DNA of 64,000 nt from Sphingomonas morindae (lineage in GTDB: Bacteria > Pseudomonadota > Alphaproteobacteria > Sphingomonadales > Sphingomonadaceae), in the NCBI RefSeq assembly GCF_023822065.1, contig NZ_CP084931.1, positions 488,102-552,101 on the forward strand, given 5' to 3'. The position numbers and the translations under genes are program-made. The notes below the pieces were generated by a model that searched no databases, was not told the DNA's origin, and saw only the letters and a list, made by a program, of their open reading frames with translations. Below, one piece after another: positions 44,212 through 53,616 of the stretch (position 1 is its first letter; each line of letters opens with the position of its first letter).

Positions 44212-44583
44212 ATGCGGTGGCGGACGACAGGCGCGATCATGGTGGCGGCCACGGCTCTTCTGGCGGCCGGGCCGCCGCGCTTCAGCTTCCAGGCGATCGA
44301 GTTCGAGCCGGCGGCGGCGCGACTGCCGGAGGCGCGCGCCTGGCTCGCGCGGGTGGCGGCGCCCGGCACGCCGATGGCCGAGGCGGTGCGCGCAGTGCGG
44401 GCCGCCGGCGCGGGCTGCGCCACCCGCCCCGCCGGCGCGGTGCGCTGCCGCTATGCGCGGACGGTTCAGGATTCGAGCCATGCCAATCCGCCGGGCGCGG
44501 TGCTCTGGACGGTGTGGCTACAGGGCGATGCCAACGGGCGCGTCGTCCAGGCCAATCTCGACCGCGCGCGGCGCGGCTTGTAA
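44212..44583 (+). CDS. Small secreted protein of unknown function
   Basis: A 123-residue protein with a signal peptide (MRWRTTGAIMVAATALLAAG). The mature part has a helix EARAWLARV, then two cysteines in GAGCATRPAGAVRCRYAR that could form a disulfide, and ends in a strand pair VLWTVWLQGDANGRVVQANL. I do not recognise the family. GGGAAG lies 7 nt before the ATG at 44212; starts at 44185 and 44197 are possible. It stands alone between the GST gene and a convergent SDR gene. Confidence 0.6.
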   Translation: MRWRTTGAIMVAATALLAAGPPRFSFQAIEFEPAAARLPEARAWLARVAAPGTPMAEAVRAVRAAGAGCATRPAGAVRCRYARTVQDSSHANPPGAVLWTVWLQGDANGRVVQANLDRARRGL

Positions 44584-44599
44584 GCCGCTGCGCCGCCAC

Positions 44600-44630
44600 A
44601 AAAAAATAGCCGCCCGCAGAGGCGGACGGC
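44600..44630 (-). terminator. Rho-independent terminator after the minus-strand SDR gene
   Basis: Read on the minus strand: a GC hairpin (arms CCGCC/GGCGG, extended by GCC/GGC) followed by T7 at 44606-44600. It is the only classic hairpin-plus-T-run of the window. It is 133 nt past the SDR stop and 17 nt past the end of the convergent small gene, which lacks a T-run on its own strand. Confidence 0.65.
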
Positions 44631-44762
44631 CGAAAGTTTATAGGAGAGGATGCCTGAAAGGCCCGTTCCTTTTGCGTCGCCGCGTGGCTCTTCGCAAGCG
44701 CAAAAGACGCAATTGAATTTTTTTAACGTGCAATCGCGGGCTTTGCCGCGACGCTGGCCCGC

Positions 44763-45563
44763 TCAGCCGGCGGATCCCGGCTCGGACATGCCGCGATGCA
44801 CCTGCGCGCCGATCGGATCGGGCAGCGCCTCCGCGATCGCGCCCATCACCTTGTTTTTCAGCTTGGGCAGCACCTTGTCCTTGTCGGCGCGGAGCGCGGC
44901 GAAGGCGGCGCGGGCGACATCGGCGGGATCGTCCTTGCTCTCGGATGCCCCGGCGCGCGTATCCAGCATGTCGGCGCGGTTGAAGAAATTGGTGTCCGTG
45001 ACGCCCGGCATCAGCACGGTAACGCCCACGCCGCTATCCTTCAGCTCGTTGCGCAGCGCCTCGCCGAACCAGCGCAGGAACACCTTGGTGGCACCATAAA
45101 CGGCCTCGAACGGATCCGGCATGGTGGCCGCGATAGAGGAGGTGAACAGCAGCTGGCCTTCGCCGCGCGCCACCATATCCTTGACCAGCGCCTTGCTCAG
45201 CTGCACCGCGCCGCGCACATTGAGGTCGATCATCTGCAATTCGGTGGCGAGATCGGTGTCGATAAAGGCGCCGCCGAGGCCGATACCGGCGTTGACGCAG
45301 GCGATGTCGAGCGGACGCCCGATCCGCCGCACAGTCTCGATCAGCGCGTCGACCTGGTCGGCACGGCCGAGATCGCCGGCGAAGGTCTCGATCCGCGCGC
45401 CGTTCTGCGAAAGGCTGTGTGCCGCGTCGGCGACGTGGCTTTCCGTCTCGCCCGCGATCAGCAGATCATAGCCATGATCCGCGAATTCGCGCGCCAGCGC
45501 TAGCCCGATGCCATTGTCGCCGCCCGTGATCAGCGCAAAGGCGCGCCGCTCTGCTTCGGCCAT
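44763..45563 (-). CDS. Short-chain dehydrogenase/reductase
   Basis: A 266-residue SDR. The cofactor loop is ALITGGDNGIGLALA, then DLLIAGETESHV at strand 2, CVNAGIGLGGAF at strand 4, active-site Ser in LFTSSIAATM and YGATKVFLR as the YxxxK motif. The C-terminal segment (LPKLKNKVMGAIAEALPDP) extends past the core. AGGAGA precedes the ATG at 45563. Substrate is unknown; it is not part of a visible operon and is transcribed toward a strong terminator. Confidence 0.82.
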   Translation of the reverse strand: MAEAERRAFALITGGDNGIGLALAREFADHGYDLLIAGETESHVADAAHSLSQNGARIETFAGDLGRADQVDALIETVRRIGRPLDIACVNAGIGLGGAFIDTDLATELQMIDLNVRGAVQLSKALVKDMVARGEGQLLFTSSIAATMPDPFEAVYGATKVFLRWFGEALRNELKDSGVGVTVLMPGVTDTNFFNRADMLDTRAGASESKDDPADVARAAFAALRADKDKVLPKLKNKVMGAIAEALPDPIGAQVHRGMSEPGSAG

Positions 45564-45757
45564 GCCGCTTCTCCTAATTTCTTGCTGGTTTGCCAATCGC
45601 TTAAACCTCTGGGCGGGAGGGAGGTTGCAGCCCGATGCGGCGCGCGCGGCGAAGCGCCGGGGCGCTGCGGCAGCCCGGGCAGGGCAATTTCCCGGAGGCA
45701 GCGCTCCGTGACCTGCGAGCATGGCGCCGCCGCTCCGGCTGGGCTATCGGCCCCGCG

Positions 45758-46291
45758 ATGCGCGACTCTGGTGTCGATCCCGGCGGCCTCAAGGCGATCT
45801 TCCTGGCGGAGCGACCGGCGCTGCTGCGCTATGTCGCGGCGCGCGGCGCGGGCGACGAGGCGGAGGATGTGCTCCAGGATCTCTGGCTGCGCGTTGCCCG
45901 CGCCGCCGCCGGGCCGATCGCCAATCCGCGCGCCTATCTGTTCCGCGCCGCCGAAAATGTGCTGCGCGACCGCCAGCGCGCCGACCGCCAGGCGCGCCGG
46001 CGCGACGAGGATTGGCTGCACGCGCTGCGGCCCGAGGGGCTCGAACGCTCCGACGCGCCCTCGGCCGAGCGCACGCTGCTCGATCGCGAGGCGCTCGCCC
46101 GGCTCGACGCCCGGCTCGCCACGCTGCCGGCGCGGGCGCGCACGGCGCTCGCGCTCCACCGGCTCGACGATCTGTCGCAGAAACGGATCGCGGAGCGGCT
46201 GGGCGTCAGCCTCAGCACGGTCGAGAAGGATCTGCAGCGCGCCTATCGCATCCTGCTCGACAGCCGGGATGCGAAGGACGATGCGGAATGA
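45758..46291 (+). CDS. ECF sigma factor, FecI-like
   Basis: A 177-residue sigma-70-family factor. Region 2 spans about 15-80 (RYVAARGAGDEAEDVLQDLWLRV split by the DEAEDVLQD motif; NPRAYLFRAAENVLRDRQRA) and region 4 about 115-165 (LPARARTALALHRLDDLSQKRIAERLGVSLSTVEKDL). With FecR and a STN-domain receptor next, it belongs to the surface-signalling group. The ATG at 45758 gives a normal length; an upstream in-frame start at 45635 would add an arginine-rich tail with no counterpart. No strong ribosome site is visible at either. Confidence 0.85.
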   Translation: MRDSGVDPGGLKAIFLAERPALLRYVAARGAGDEAEDVLQDLWLRVARAAAGPIANPRAYLFRAAENVLRDRQRADRQARRRDEDWLHALRPEGLERSDAPSAERTLLDREALARLDARLATLPARARTALALHRLDDLSQKRIAERLGVSLSTVEKDLQRAYRILLDSRDAKDDAE

Positions 46292-46327
46292 TCGCGAGGA
46301 CTCCGTCACGGCACCGAAGGAGCGGCG

Positions 46328-47293
46328 ATGAACCGGTGGCCTGACGATATCCAAGAGGCGGTCGTCGCCTGGATGCTGCGCATCGGAGAGCCCGATTTCG
46401 CGGATTGGGACGGGTTTGCCGCCTGGCTCGAAACCTCGCCGGCGCATCGCGACGCCTATGCCGCGCTGCTGGATCGCAGCGCCTGGGCGGCGCGCCACAT
46501 CGCCGGCGCGGATCGGATCGCGCCGGTGCCGCCGATGGCGGCCCTGCCCGAGGAGACGCGCGCCCCCGCCCGGTGGCGCGGGCGCGCCTGGAGCGGCGGG
46601 CTCGCGGCGGCGCTGGTGGCGCTGCTGGGCTGGGGCGGCTGGCAGATGCTCGCGCCGCGCGCCGTCACGATCGAGACCAGGCCCGGTACGCAGCGGCTGG
46701 TCACGCTGGCGGGCACGCGGATCCAGCTCAATGGCGAAACGCGGCTCGTCTATGATGCGCGCCGGCCGCGCGCCGTCACGCTGGCGCGGGGCGAGGCGCT
46801 GTTCGATGTCCGCCACGATGCCGCCAATCCCTTCACGCTCACGGTCGGATCGGTCGAACTCATCGATCGCGGGACGCGCTTCGATGTGACGCGCGGGGCC
46901 GCCGGGCTGCGCGTGCAGGTGGCCGAAGGCGTGGTCGCCGTGCAGGATGCGGGCCGCGCCGTCACCTTACGCGCCGGCACCATGCTGCTCGACCCCGCCG
47001 ATGATGGCGCGATCGAATTGCGGCCGGTGGCGCCGGCGGCGGTCGGCGGCTGGCGGCACGGCCAACTCAGCTATGTCGCGGCGCCGCTCGCCACCGTCGC
47101 GGCGGATCTGTCGCGCGGGCTTGGCGTGCCGATCCTCGTCGATGCTCCGGATGCCGATCGTCGCTTCACGGGCAGCCTCGCCTATGGCACAGACAAAGCG
47201 CGTTTCCTCGCGGAGCTGGGGCCAACGCTGGGGATGAGGGTGCGGCAAGAGGGCGGGCGCTGGCGGATAAGCGGGATCGACGGGCGGCGCTGA
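46328..47293 (+). CDS. FecR-family anti-sigma/sigma-regulator
   Basis: A 321-residue single-pass membrane protein. Residues 1-70 form the cytoplasmic sigma-binding part (AVVAWMLRIGE, DFADWDGFAAWLETSPAHRDAY). One helix at about 93-112 (SGGLAAALVALLGWGGWQML) crosses the membrane. The periplasmic FecR domain (TRPGTQRLVTLAGTRIQLN, ALFDVRHDAANPFTLTVG) and the C-terminal STN-like DUF4974 part (LATVAADLSRGLGVPILVD) contact the receptor. AAGGAG lies 5 nt before the ATG. It passes the receptor-occupied signal to the sigma factor encoded just upstream. Confidence 0.88.
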   Translation: MNRWPDDIQEAVVAWMLRIGEPDFADWDGFAAWLETSPAHRDAYAALLDRSAWAARHIAGADRIAPVPPMAALPEETRAPARWRGRAWSGGLAAALVALLGWGGWQMLAPRAVTIETRPGTQRLVTLAGTRIQLNGETRLVYDARRPRAVTLARGEALFDVRHDAANPFTLTVGSVELIDRGTRFDVTRGAAGLRVQVAEGVVAVQDAGRAVTLRAGTMLLDPADDGAIELRPVAPAAVGGWRHGQLSYVAAPLATVAADLSRGLGVPILVDAPDADRRFTGSLAYGTDKARFLAELGPTLGMRVRQEGGRWRISGIDGRR

Positions 47294-49746
47294 GCCGCCG
47301 GGCGGGTGGCCTCGTCGGTTGGGCGGCGCTGATCGCGATAGGCGCGCCCGCGCTCGGCGAGCGGCCGATCCCGATCATGGTGCCGGCGGGCACGCTCGGC
47401 GAGGCCACCGCCGCGCTCAGCCGCGCGGCAGGCGTGAATGTGCGGCTGGCCGATGCCAGCCTGTGGCGCCGCCCGGTCGCCGCGCTGCACGGCCGGATGC
47501 GCGTGGGCGACGCGCTCGCCGCGCTCGCCGCCCAGGGCGGCCTCCGCCTCCGCCGGCTCGGCCGCGCCAGCTGGCTGATCGAGCCGGGCGCCGCCGCTCC
47601 GACGCTCCCCGCGCCGCCCCCGCGCACCCCGCCGACCCTGGCCGGGGGCACGATCCTCGTCACCGCGAGCAAGCGCGACGTGCCGCTCGATACCTTCCCG
47701 GGCACGGTCACGCTGGTGGATGGCGCCAGCCTCGTCACCGTGGCGGATCAGGGCAGCGATGCGCTGATGCAGCGCGTCTCAAGCCTCAGCTCCACCTATT
47801 TCGGCGGCGGCCGCGACAAATTGTTCATCCGCGGGATCGCCGATTCGGGGCTTGTCGGCCAGTCGCAGGCCACGGTCGGCCAATATTGGGGCGATCTCCG
47901 GCTGAGCTATAACGGCCCCGATCCCGATCTCCGCCTCTACGATATCAGCTCGGTCCAGGTGCTCGAGGGCCCGCAGGGCACCTTGTACGGCGCCGGATCG
48001 CTGGGCGGCATCATCCGGATCGAGCGCGCTGCGCCGGCGCTGGACCGCTTCGGCGGCACGCTGAGCCTCGCCACCGCTGTCACCGATCATGGCGCGCCGA
48101 GCGCCGCCGGCGGGCTGGCGCTCAACGTGCCGCTGGCGCGCGACGTGATCGGGCTGCGCGCCGTGGGCTATGGCGAGCGCGACGGCGGCTATATCGATGC
48201 GCTGCTGCCCGGCGGGGGCCGGCGCAAGAATATCAACCGCCAGACGGTGCGCGGCGGCCGGCTGATGGTCCGGATCGCGCCCGCCACGGGCTGGACGATC
48301 GATCTGGGCGGCCTCGCCCAGTCGATCCGCAGCGCGGACGCGCAATATGCCGATGCCGATCTGCCGCCGCTGACCCGCGCCAGCCCGACCCCGCTGCCGG
48401 GCCGGGACTTTTACCGGCTCGCCGAGGGGACCATCGCCTATCGCGGCGAGACACTGTTGTTCAGCAGTTCGACCGGCCTGGTCCACCAGGACGTGTCCGA
48501 ACGCTACGACGCCTCGGCCGACACGGCGCTGCCGCTGCTGTTCGGCCAGCGCAACCGCATCCGCATGATCGCCAACGAAACCCGGCTCGCGCGGCCGCTG
48601 CGCGATGGCTGGGGCTGGGTGGTCGGCGTCAGCGTGGTACATAACAGCGCGCGCGTGAGCCGCACGCTCGGCACCGCCGGCAGCGCGCCCGCCGCCGACA
48701 GCGTGCTCAACCGCCTGACCGACCTGACGGGCTATGGCGAAGCGTCGGTCGCGCTGGCGCCGCGCCTGATCGTCACCGCCGGCGGCCGGATCACGCGCTC
48801 GCACCTGTCCGGCGGCCGGATCGATATCGATCGCGACAGGCTGATCGGCGAATCGACCCGCAGCCCGACGCGAATGCTTCCCTCGGCCTCGCTCGGCTGG
48901 TCGCCGCCGGGCTGGCTCGTCTATGCGCGCTATCAGCAGGGCTTTCGGCCGGGCGGCCTGGCGCTCAGCTATGGCGCCGGGACGATCGCACGCCGCGCGG
49001 GGCTGATCGGCCCCGCCAGCCCGGCCACCGCCTATTCGCTGCTCACCGAGGAGGCCGAGCCCGAGAGCCGCCGCTTCGCCGGCGACACCATCCGCACGAT
49101 GGAGATCGGCCTGCGCCGCAGCGATGCCGCGCGTCGCCGCCTCGCGCTGGCCGTCTCGCTCGCCTACAGCTATTGGCGCCACATCCAGGCGGACTATCTC
49201 GACAGCCTGGGCGTGCCCGTGACGAGCAATATCGGCGATGGCCGGATCTGGTCGGGCGAAGCGAGCGCGACCTGGCGGCCGCTGCCCGGCCTCAGCCTCG
49301 AGGCCGCCGGCCTGATCAACCGCAGCCGGCTGATCCGGCCCAATCTCGCGCAGCTGCGGACCGATCTGCTCGATCCCATCGCGCTGCGCCGGGGCGAGCC
49401 GCTGCCCAATGTCGCGGCCTATGGCGGCCGGCTGGCGGGGCGCTACACCTGGGCGCTGCGCGGCGGGACGCGGATCAGCCTGGGTGCCCTCGCCCATTAT
49501 GTCGGCCGCGCGCGGCTGGGGGTGGGCCCCCTGCTGGGCGGCAGGCAGGGCGGCTATATCGACAGCATGGCCGATATGCGGCTGGAGACGCCGCAGTTCG
49601 GCGTGACGCTGAGCGTGCGCAACCTCGCCGATGCGGTGAGCAATCGCTTCGCGCTCGGCTCGCCGCTGGAGGTGGGCTGGCGCCCGGCCGCCGTCACCCC
49701 GCTGCGCCCGCGCACCGTGCGCCTGACGCTCGACACCCGCTTCTAG
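47290..49746 (+). CDS. TonB-dependent transducer receptor with STN domain (FecA-like), non-standard start
   Basis: About 818 residues from a proposed CTG at 47290, or 789 from the first standard start, ATG 47377. The ATG falls inside the first STN strand (IPIMVPAGTLGEATAALSRA), leaving the protein without a signal peptide. In frame upstream, SRRAGGLVGWAALIAIGAPA reads as a good signal sequence but no ATG, GTG or TTG precedes it; CTG at 47290 overlaps the FecR stop (CTGA). STN spans about 35-105, plug from ILVTASKRDVPLDTFPG with LFIRGIADSG, and a barrel ending RLTLDTRF. Cargo is probably a ferric chelate (inference). Confidence 0.82.
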   Translation: MSRRAGGLVGWAALIAIGAPALGERPIPIMVPAGTLGEATAALSRAAGVNVRLADASLWRRPVAALHGRMRVGDALAALAAQGGLRLRRLGRASWLIEPGAAAPTLPAPPPRTPPTLAGGTILVTASKRDVPLDTFPGTVTLVDGASLVTVADQGSDALMQRVSSLSSTYFGGGRDKLFIRGIADSGLVGQSQATVGQYWGDLRLSYNGPDPDLRLYDISSVQVLEGPQGTLYGAGSLGGIIRIERAAPALDRFGGTLSLATAVTDHGAPSAAGGLALNVPLARDVIGLRAVGYGERDGGYIDALLPGGGRRKNINRQTVRGGRLMVRIAPATGWTIDLGGLAQSIRSADAQYADADLPPLTRASPTPLPGRDFYRLAEGTIAYRGETLLFSSSTGLVHQDVSERYDASADTALPLLFGQRNRIRMIANETRLARPLRDGWGWVVGVSVVHNSARVSRTLGTAGSAPAADSVLNRLTDLTGYGEASVALAPRLIVTAGGRITRSHLSGGRIDIDRDRLIGESTRSPTRMLPSASLGWSPPGWLVYARYQQGFRPGGLALSYGAGTIARRAGLIGPASPATAYSLLTEEAEPESRRFAGDTIRTMEIGLRRSDAARRRLALAVSLAYSYWRHIQADYLDSLGVPVTSNIGDGRIWSGEASATWRPLPGLSLEAAGLINRSRLIRPNLAQLRTDLLDPIALRRGEPLPNVAAYGGRLAGRYTWALRGGTRISLGALAHYVGRARLGVGPLLGGRQGGYIDSMADMRLETPQFGVTLSVRNLADAVSNRFALGSPLEVGWRPAAVTPLRPRTVRLTLDTRF

Positions 49747-49752
49747 GCACGC

Positions 49753-49820
49753 GCCGCCGGACCTGCGGGCCGGGGCGGGGCGCGGCGCACGCGCGCGGCT
49801 TACGGGTCCGGCGCGGCGGC
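49753..49820. other. Long imperfect hairpin after the FecA-like gene
   Basis: GCCGCCGGACC at 49753-49763 pairs with GGTCCGG at 49805-49811 and, after a bulge, GGCGGC at 49815-49820. It could end transcription of the sigma-fecR-receptor unit or shape the leader of the next gene; there is no T-run. Confidence 0.3.
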
Positions 49821-49835
49821 TCCGTCTGAAACGAT

Positions 49836-51026
49836 ATGCGAACGGCCTTTCTGTTCAACGACGATCAGGCGCACCAGCTCGCGCACGCCCTGCCCGTCGC
49901 GCTGGCGCTCGCGGAAGGGGGCGGGCCGCCGCCCGTCATCGCCGTCACCACCGCCGCGCTCGCGCACGAGGCGGAGCGGCTGGCCGGCGCCGCGCTGGCC
50001 CGCGCCGGCATCCGGCTGGTGCGCCTGGCGCCGCGCCGGCCGCACAGCGCGCTGGGCCTGCGGCTGGCGCGCGATGCCAGCGCCGCGCGGCCGCTGATCT
50101 ATGGCGACAATCTGGATTTCTTCGCCAGCTTCGAGGCGCTGGTGGTGCCCGAATGCCTCTCCACCTTGCTGCGCACGCGCCATGGGCTGAGCGGCACGCG
50201 GCTGATCCTGTGCGCCGCCGGGCTCGAGGATCTGCCCGATCTCGCGCAGCATGTGCTGCTGTTCGACCAGATCCTCGCCCCCGGCGCCGCCGCGCGCGAT
50301 TGGCTGGTTGAGCGGCTTGGGGTGGCGCCGGCGCGCATCGCGGTGATCGGCGATCCGCGCCGCGATCTCGCCCCGCCCGCGCCGACATTGCCCTGGGCGG
50401 CCGAGGATCCGCGCCCGCTGCTGCTCTACAGCCCCTCGGCCTGCGCGCGCCGCTCCTCCTGGTACGGGATCGGGCCGGACCTGCTAGACTGGTTCGCCGC
50501 GCGCGCCACGCACCGGCTGATCTTCGCGCCCGATCCCGCCCTCTTCGCCAAGCCCTTCGCGCCGAGCGCGACGCCGCTGCGCCTGTGCCGGCCGGCCGCG
50601 ATCAGCGATGCGGCCTGGCGATCGCCCGCGCTGCACATCGATCTTGAGGGCGCCGCGTTGAGCGATGGCAGCCTCGCGCGTGCGGCGCATGTGCTGCTGG
50701 GGGACAGCGGCCCCGTCATCACCGATTTCCTCGCCAATCCGCGGCCATGCCTGTTCCTCAACCCGCGTCGCCTGGACGCCGCCAGCGAGCCGGGGCTGCG
50801 CGCCTGGCAGGCGGGCCGGGTGATCGAGCGGCTGGACCAGATCGGCCCGGCGCTGGCGGCGGCGGAGACGCGGCACCGCCTCGGCCAGCCGCGGCGGCAG
50901 CGCGCGCTGCTCGCCGAACTGGTGGATCCCCAGCCGCAGCCCGCCCGGCGCGCGGCGGCGGCGATCCGCTCGGCGGGCGCGCGGCCGGCCCGGATCCGTA
51001 CCGCCACCGGGCTGCGCGCCGGCTGA
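49836..51026 (+). CDS. GT-B-like protein resembling CDP-glycerol glycerophosphotransferases
   Basis: A 396-residue cytosolic protein. An N-terminal Rossmann half (TAFLFNDDQAHQLAHALPVA, LIYGDNLDFFASFEALVVPE) and a C-terminal half with PLLLYSPSACAR, HRLIFAPDP and VLLGDSGPVITDFLANPRPC, which is placed like the D-x-S-S-x-x-F-D-F block of CDP-glycerol transferases. The tail (360-396) is Arg/Ala-rich. It could be a glycosyl- or glycerophosphotransferase, but the substrate is not visible and the resemblance is weak. It stands alone between two receptor genes. Confidence 0.5.
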   Translation: MRTAFLFNDDQAHQLAHALPVALALAEGGGPPPVIAVTTAALAHEAERLAGAALARAGIRLVRLAPRRPHSALGLRLARDASAARPLIYGDNLDFFASFEALVVPECLSTLLRTRHGLSGTRLILCAAGLEDLPDLAQHVLLFDQILAPGAAARDWLVERLGVAPARIAVIGDPRRDLAPPAPTLPWAAEDPRPLLLYSPSACARRSSWYGIGPDLLDWFAARATHRLIFAPDPALFAKPFAPSATPLRLCRPAAISDAAWRSPALHIDLEGAALSDGSLARAAHVLLGDSGPVITDFLANPRPCLFLNPRRLDAASEPGLRAWQAGRVIERLDQIGPALAAAETRHRLGQPRRQRALLAELVDPQPQPARRAAAAIRSAGARPARIRTATGLRAG

Positions 51027-51052
51027 TCCCGGCCACCGCCGCACCGCGGGTT

Positions 51053-51081
51053 CCGGCCGGTGCGTTCCCGCCACCGGCCGG
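51053..51081. terminator. Strong hairpin between convergent genes
   Basis: Perfect 10-bp arms CCGGCCGGTG and CACCGGCCGG with a 9-nt loop, placed between the stop of the GT-B-like gene and that of the convergent receptor. It lacks a T-run but its position suits bidirectional termination. Confidence 0.5.
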
Positions 51082-51099
51082 ATCTCCGCCCCGCGTCGG

Positions 51100-53616
51100 C
51101 TAGAAGTCCAGCCGCAGCGAGGTCGAGATGGTACGGCCGTTGATCGCGCGGGCGCGCACGATGCCATTGGCCGGAAGCGTGGCGTCCTCGGCTTCGGTCA
51201 GGCCCAGCACGTCGAACAGATTATTGGCGTTAAGCGAGAGCAGCAGCCGTGTCAGCGGGCGATAGGTAACGAATGCGTTGGTCGTGACATAGCCCGGCAT
51301 CTTCAGCTGGTTGCTGTCGGCGGTGTAGCTGCTGGTGGTGCCGATGAAATTGGCGCCCAGAGTGAAGGGGCCATGTTCCAGCTGCGGCGTCGCCTGGAAG
51401 ATCAGCTTGGCCTGGCGGCGCGGCGTGTGGCCGACAAATTCGGGGTGCAGCGCATCCTTGCTGATTTCGGCATGGGTCCAGGTCGCGCCGGCGGTGAGGC
51501 TGAACGGCCCCACGCGATAGCCGCCGTCGAATTCGAGACCGAGCGCGCGATAGGTGCGGTTGATGAAGGTCTGGCTGGTCGCCTCGAAATTCTGCTCCGC
51601 GGTCGAGGCCCAGAATCCGGTCAGGTTGAGCTGAAGACCCGCCTCCCGGAACTTGACGCCCAGCTCGGCCTGGCGGACGAAATCGACCGCCGCCGCCTTG
51701 TTGACCAGGCCGCCATCGGTGGTGCGCACCGCAGGGCCGAACAGCAGCCGATCGGCATTGGCGCGGCCGCCGCGGCTATAGCGACCGAACACCGCCAGCG
51801 GCTCGGCGAGACGGTAGACGATGCCGGCCGAATAGGAGAGGTAGGAATAATCATAATTGACCGGCGCCGGGCTGCCGAGCGGCAGGATCGCGACTTTCTG
51901 CTCGGCCGGGGTGATCACGCCATCGCCGTTCATGTCCTGCGTCACCAGGCCGATCCGGCCGCCGCCGAGATCGGACCCGCTGACGCTGCCGCGTGCGGTG
52001 CCGGTGTCGAGGCGAAGGCTGCCGCCGATGGAGATGCGGCCGAAATGATAGTTGAGCGAGCCGAAGGGCGCCGTCACCGTATAGTCGAGATTATAGCGCC
52101 GCCGGCAGCAATTGCCGAAGCTGTTGGCGGAAAAGGCGACGAAGCCGTTCTGCGTGATCGGCGCGCCCGCGGCGTTCCGCACGTCGATCAGCGCCGTCTT
52201 GCCGTCGCCCCGCACATCGGTGAGGATCTCGGTCCACAGCCAGGCGGTGTTGATCGTCTGGCGGGCGCGATACAGGCCGACGGTGGTGGTGAGATCGCCG
52301 CCCCCGATCTTGTCGACCCGGCTCGCGCGCAGATCATTGGTGGCATTGTCGAGGCTGTTCAGCTTGGTGTCGAAGATGACGATGCGCGCCAGCAGCCCGT
52401 TGCCGTTGAGGGCGGCGGGATTGCTGATCACCTGCCCGGCATTGGGCCCGCTGGCATAGGCGAGCGTCGCGCCCGCGCCGCCGAGCGCGGTGAGGATGGA
52501 TCCGGCATTGTCCACCGCCGCCGGGAAGGGCGAGATGAAGCGGCCCGAAATGGCGGCGTAGCGGAAGCGATCGGTAATGGTGAAGCCGGCGAGGCTGAAC
52601 CGCGTTTCAAGGCCCACCGCCTGTTCCTTGGGATGGTGGCCGCCCTGCATATTGTCGGCGGTGAACTGGTTATTCTCGTCGAGCGTGATGTTGCGCGGGA
52701 TATAGGGCGACAAAAGCAGATCGCGGTTGAGCTTGAAGTTCTGGATATTCTGATATTTCGGATCGCTGTCGGTGCCCGTCGCCCGGATCGGCATCGGCAG
52801 ATAGGAGGTGGCGCGATCATCGAGCAGCTTGAAGGAAAGCCGCACATAGCCGCTGTCGAAGGTCTTGGTGATGTTGCCGCGCAGCTGGCCGCCGCGCAGG
52901 CCGTCGAAGCCGGTGCGGTGCGGCCCGGTGCCCTGGCGGTAGAAGCCGCCGATCTGGAATCGCAGACCCTCGGCCAGCCGCCCGCCATAGGTGAAATCGG
53001 TGCGATATTCCTTGTAGTTGATCCCGAAGCTGGTCTGCAGCGCGCCGCCCTCGCGCTCGCCCGTCAGGGTGATCAGGTTGATCACGCCGCCCGGTGAATT
53101 GGAGGCGAAGGTGGAGGCGGAGCCGCCCCGGATGGTTTCCACCCGATCCAGCATCAGATCGGCGCGCATGAAGATGTCGGCATTGCCGAAGGTGATGTCG
53201 CCAAATTCCAGAACCGGCAGCCCATCCTCCTGAAGCTGGAGGAATTTGGCGCCGCCCGAGGCGATCGGCAGGCCGCGGATCGAGATATTGGCATTGCCCT
53301 CGCCGCCCGAGCTTTCGGACCGGATCCCGGGAATATTGCGGAAGATCTCGGCGACCGAGCGCGGCGCCGCGCGGGCGATGTCGCTCAGGCGCAACGCGCT
53401 GGTGGAGGTGGCGCTGTCCAGACGATCGCGTCCGATGGCGACGCCGGTGACGATGATGTCCTCCGGGCGCGCGCTCGGCTTTTTCGCCGGCGCGGCGGCG
53501 GGCGTGCCGGGCATTGCCTCGTCGCCCTCGGCGGGCGGCGTCGCGGCGGCGGCAGGGTGCGCGGCAATCAGCAGCGCCAACGGCGCAGCGGCGAAAAGAA
53601 GCTTATTTTTCAACAT
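51100..53616 (-). CDS. TonB-dependent receptor
   Basis: An 838-residue outer-membrane receptor: signal peptide (KLLFAAAPLALLIAAHPAAA), Pro/Ala linker, plug start PEDIIVTGVAIGRDRL, plug blocks SVAEIFRNIPGIRSES and ISIRGLPIASGG, and barrel ending TISTSLRLDF. LQLQEDGLPVLEFGD and the SNSPGGVINLITLTGE segment place it near receptors for iron-free substrates such as sugars, but cargo is not evident and no enzyme gene is adjacent. The ATG follows GGGGGG(G)A at 8 nt. It is expressed from an AT-rich region full of inverted repeats, divergent from the DUF2332 gene. Confidence 0.88.
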   Translation of the reverse strand: MLKNKLLFAAAPLALLIAAHPAAAATPPAEGDEAMPGTPAAAPAKKPSARPEDIIVTGVAIGRDRLDSATSTSALRLSDIARAAPRSVAEIFRNIPGIRSESSGGEGNANISIRGLPIASGGAKFLQLQEDGLPVLEFGDITFGNADIFMRADLMLDRVETIRGGSASTFASNSPGGVINLITLTGEREGGALQTSFGINYKEYRTDFTYGGRLAEGLRFQIGGFYRQGTGPHRTGFDGLRGGQLRGNITKTFDSGYVRLSFKLLDDRATSYLPMPIRATGTDSDPKYQNIQNFKLNRDLLLSPYIPRNITLDENNQFTADNMQGGHHPKEQAVGLETRFSLAGFTITDRFRYAAISGRFISPFPAAVDNAGSILTALGGAGATLAYASGPNAGQVISNPAALNGNGLLARIVIFDTKLNSLDNATNDLRASRVDKIGGGDLTTTVGLYRARQTINTAWLWTEILTDVRGDGKTALIDVRNAAGAPITQNGFVAFSANSFGNCCRRRYNLDYTVTAPFGSLNYHFGRISIGGSLRLDTGTARGSVSGSDLGGGRIGLVTQDMNGDGVITPAEQKVAILPLGSPAPVNYDYSYLSYSAGIVYRLAEPLAVFGRYSRGGRANADRLLFGPAVRTTDGGLVNKAAAVDFVRQAELGVKFREAGLQLNLTGFWASTAEQNFEATSQTFINRTYRALGLEFDGGYRVGPFSLTAGATWTHAEISKDALHPEFVGHTPRRQAKLIFQATPQLEHGPFTLGANFIGTTSSYTADSNQLKMPGYVTTNAFVTYRPLTRLLLSLNANNLFDVLGLTEAEDATLPANGIVRARAINGRTISTSLRLDF

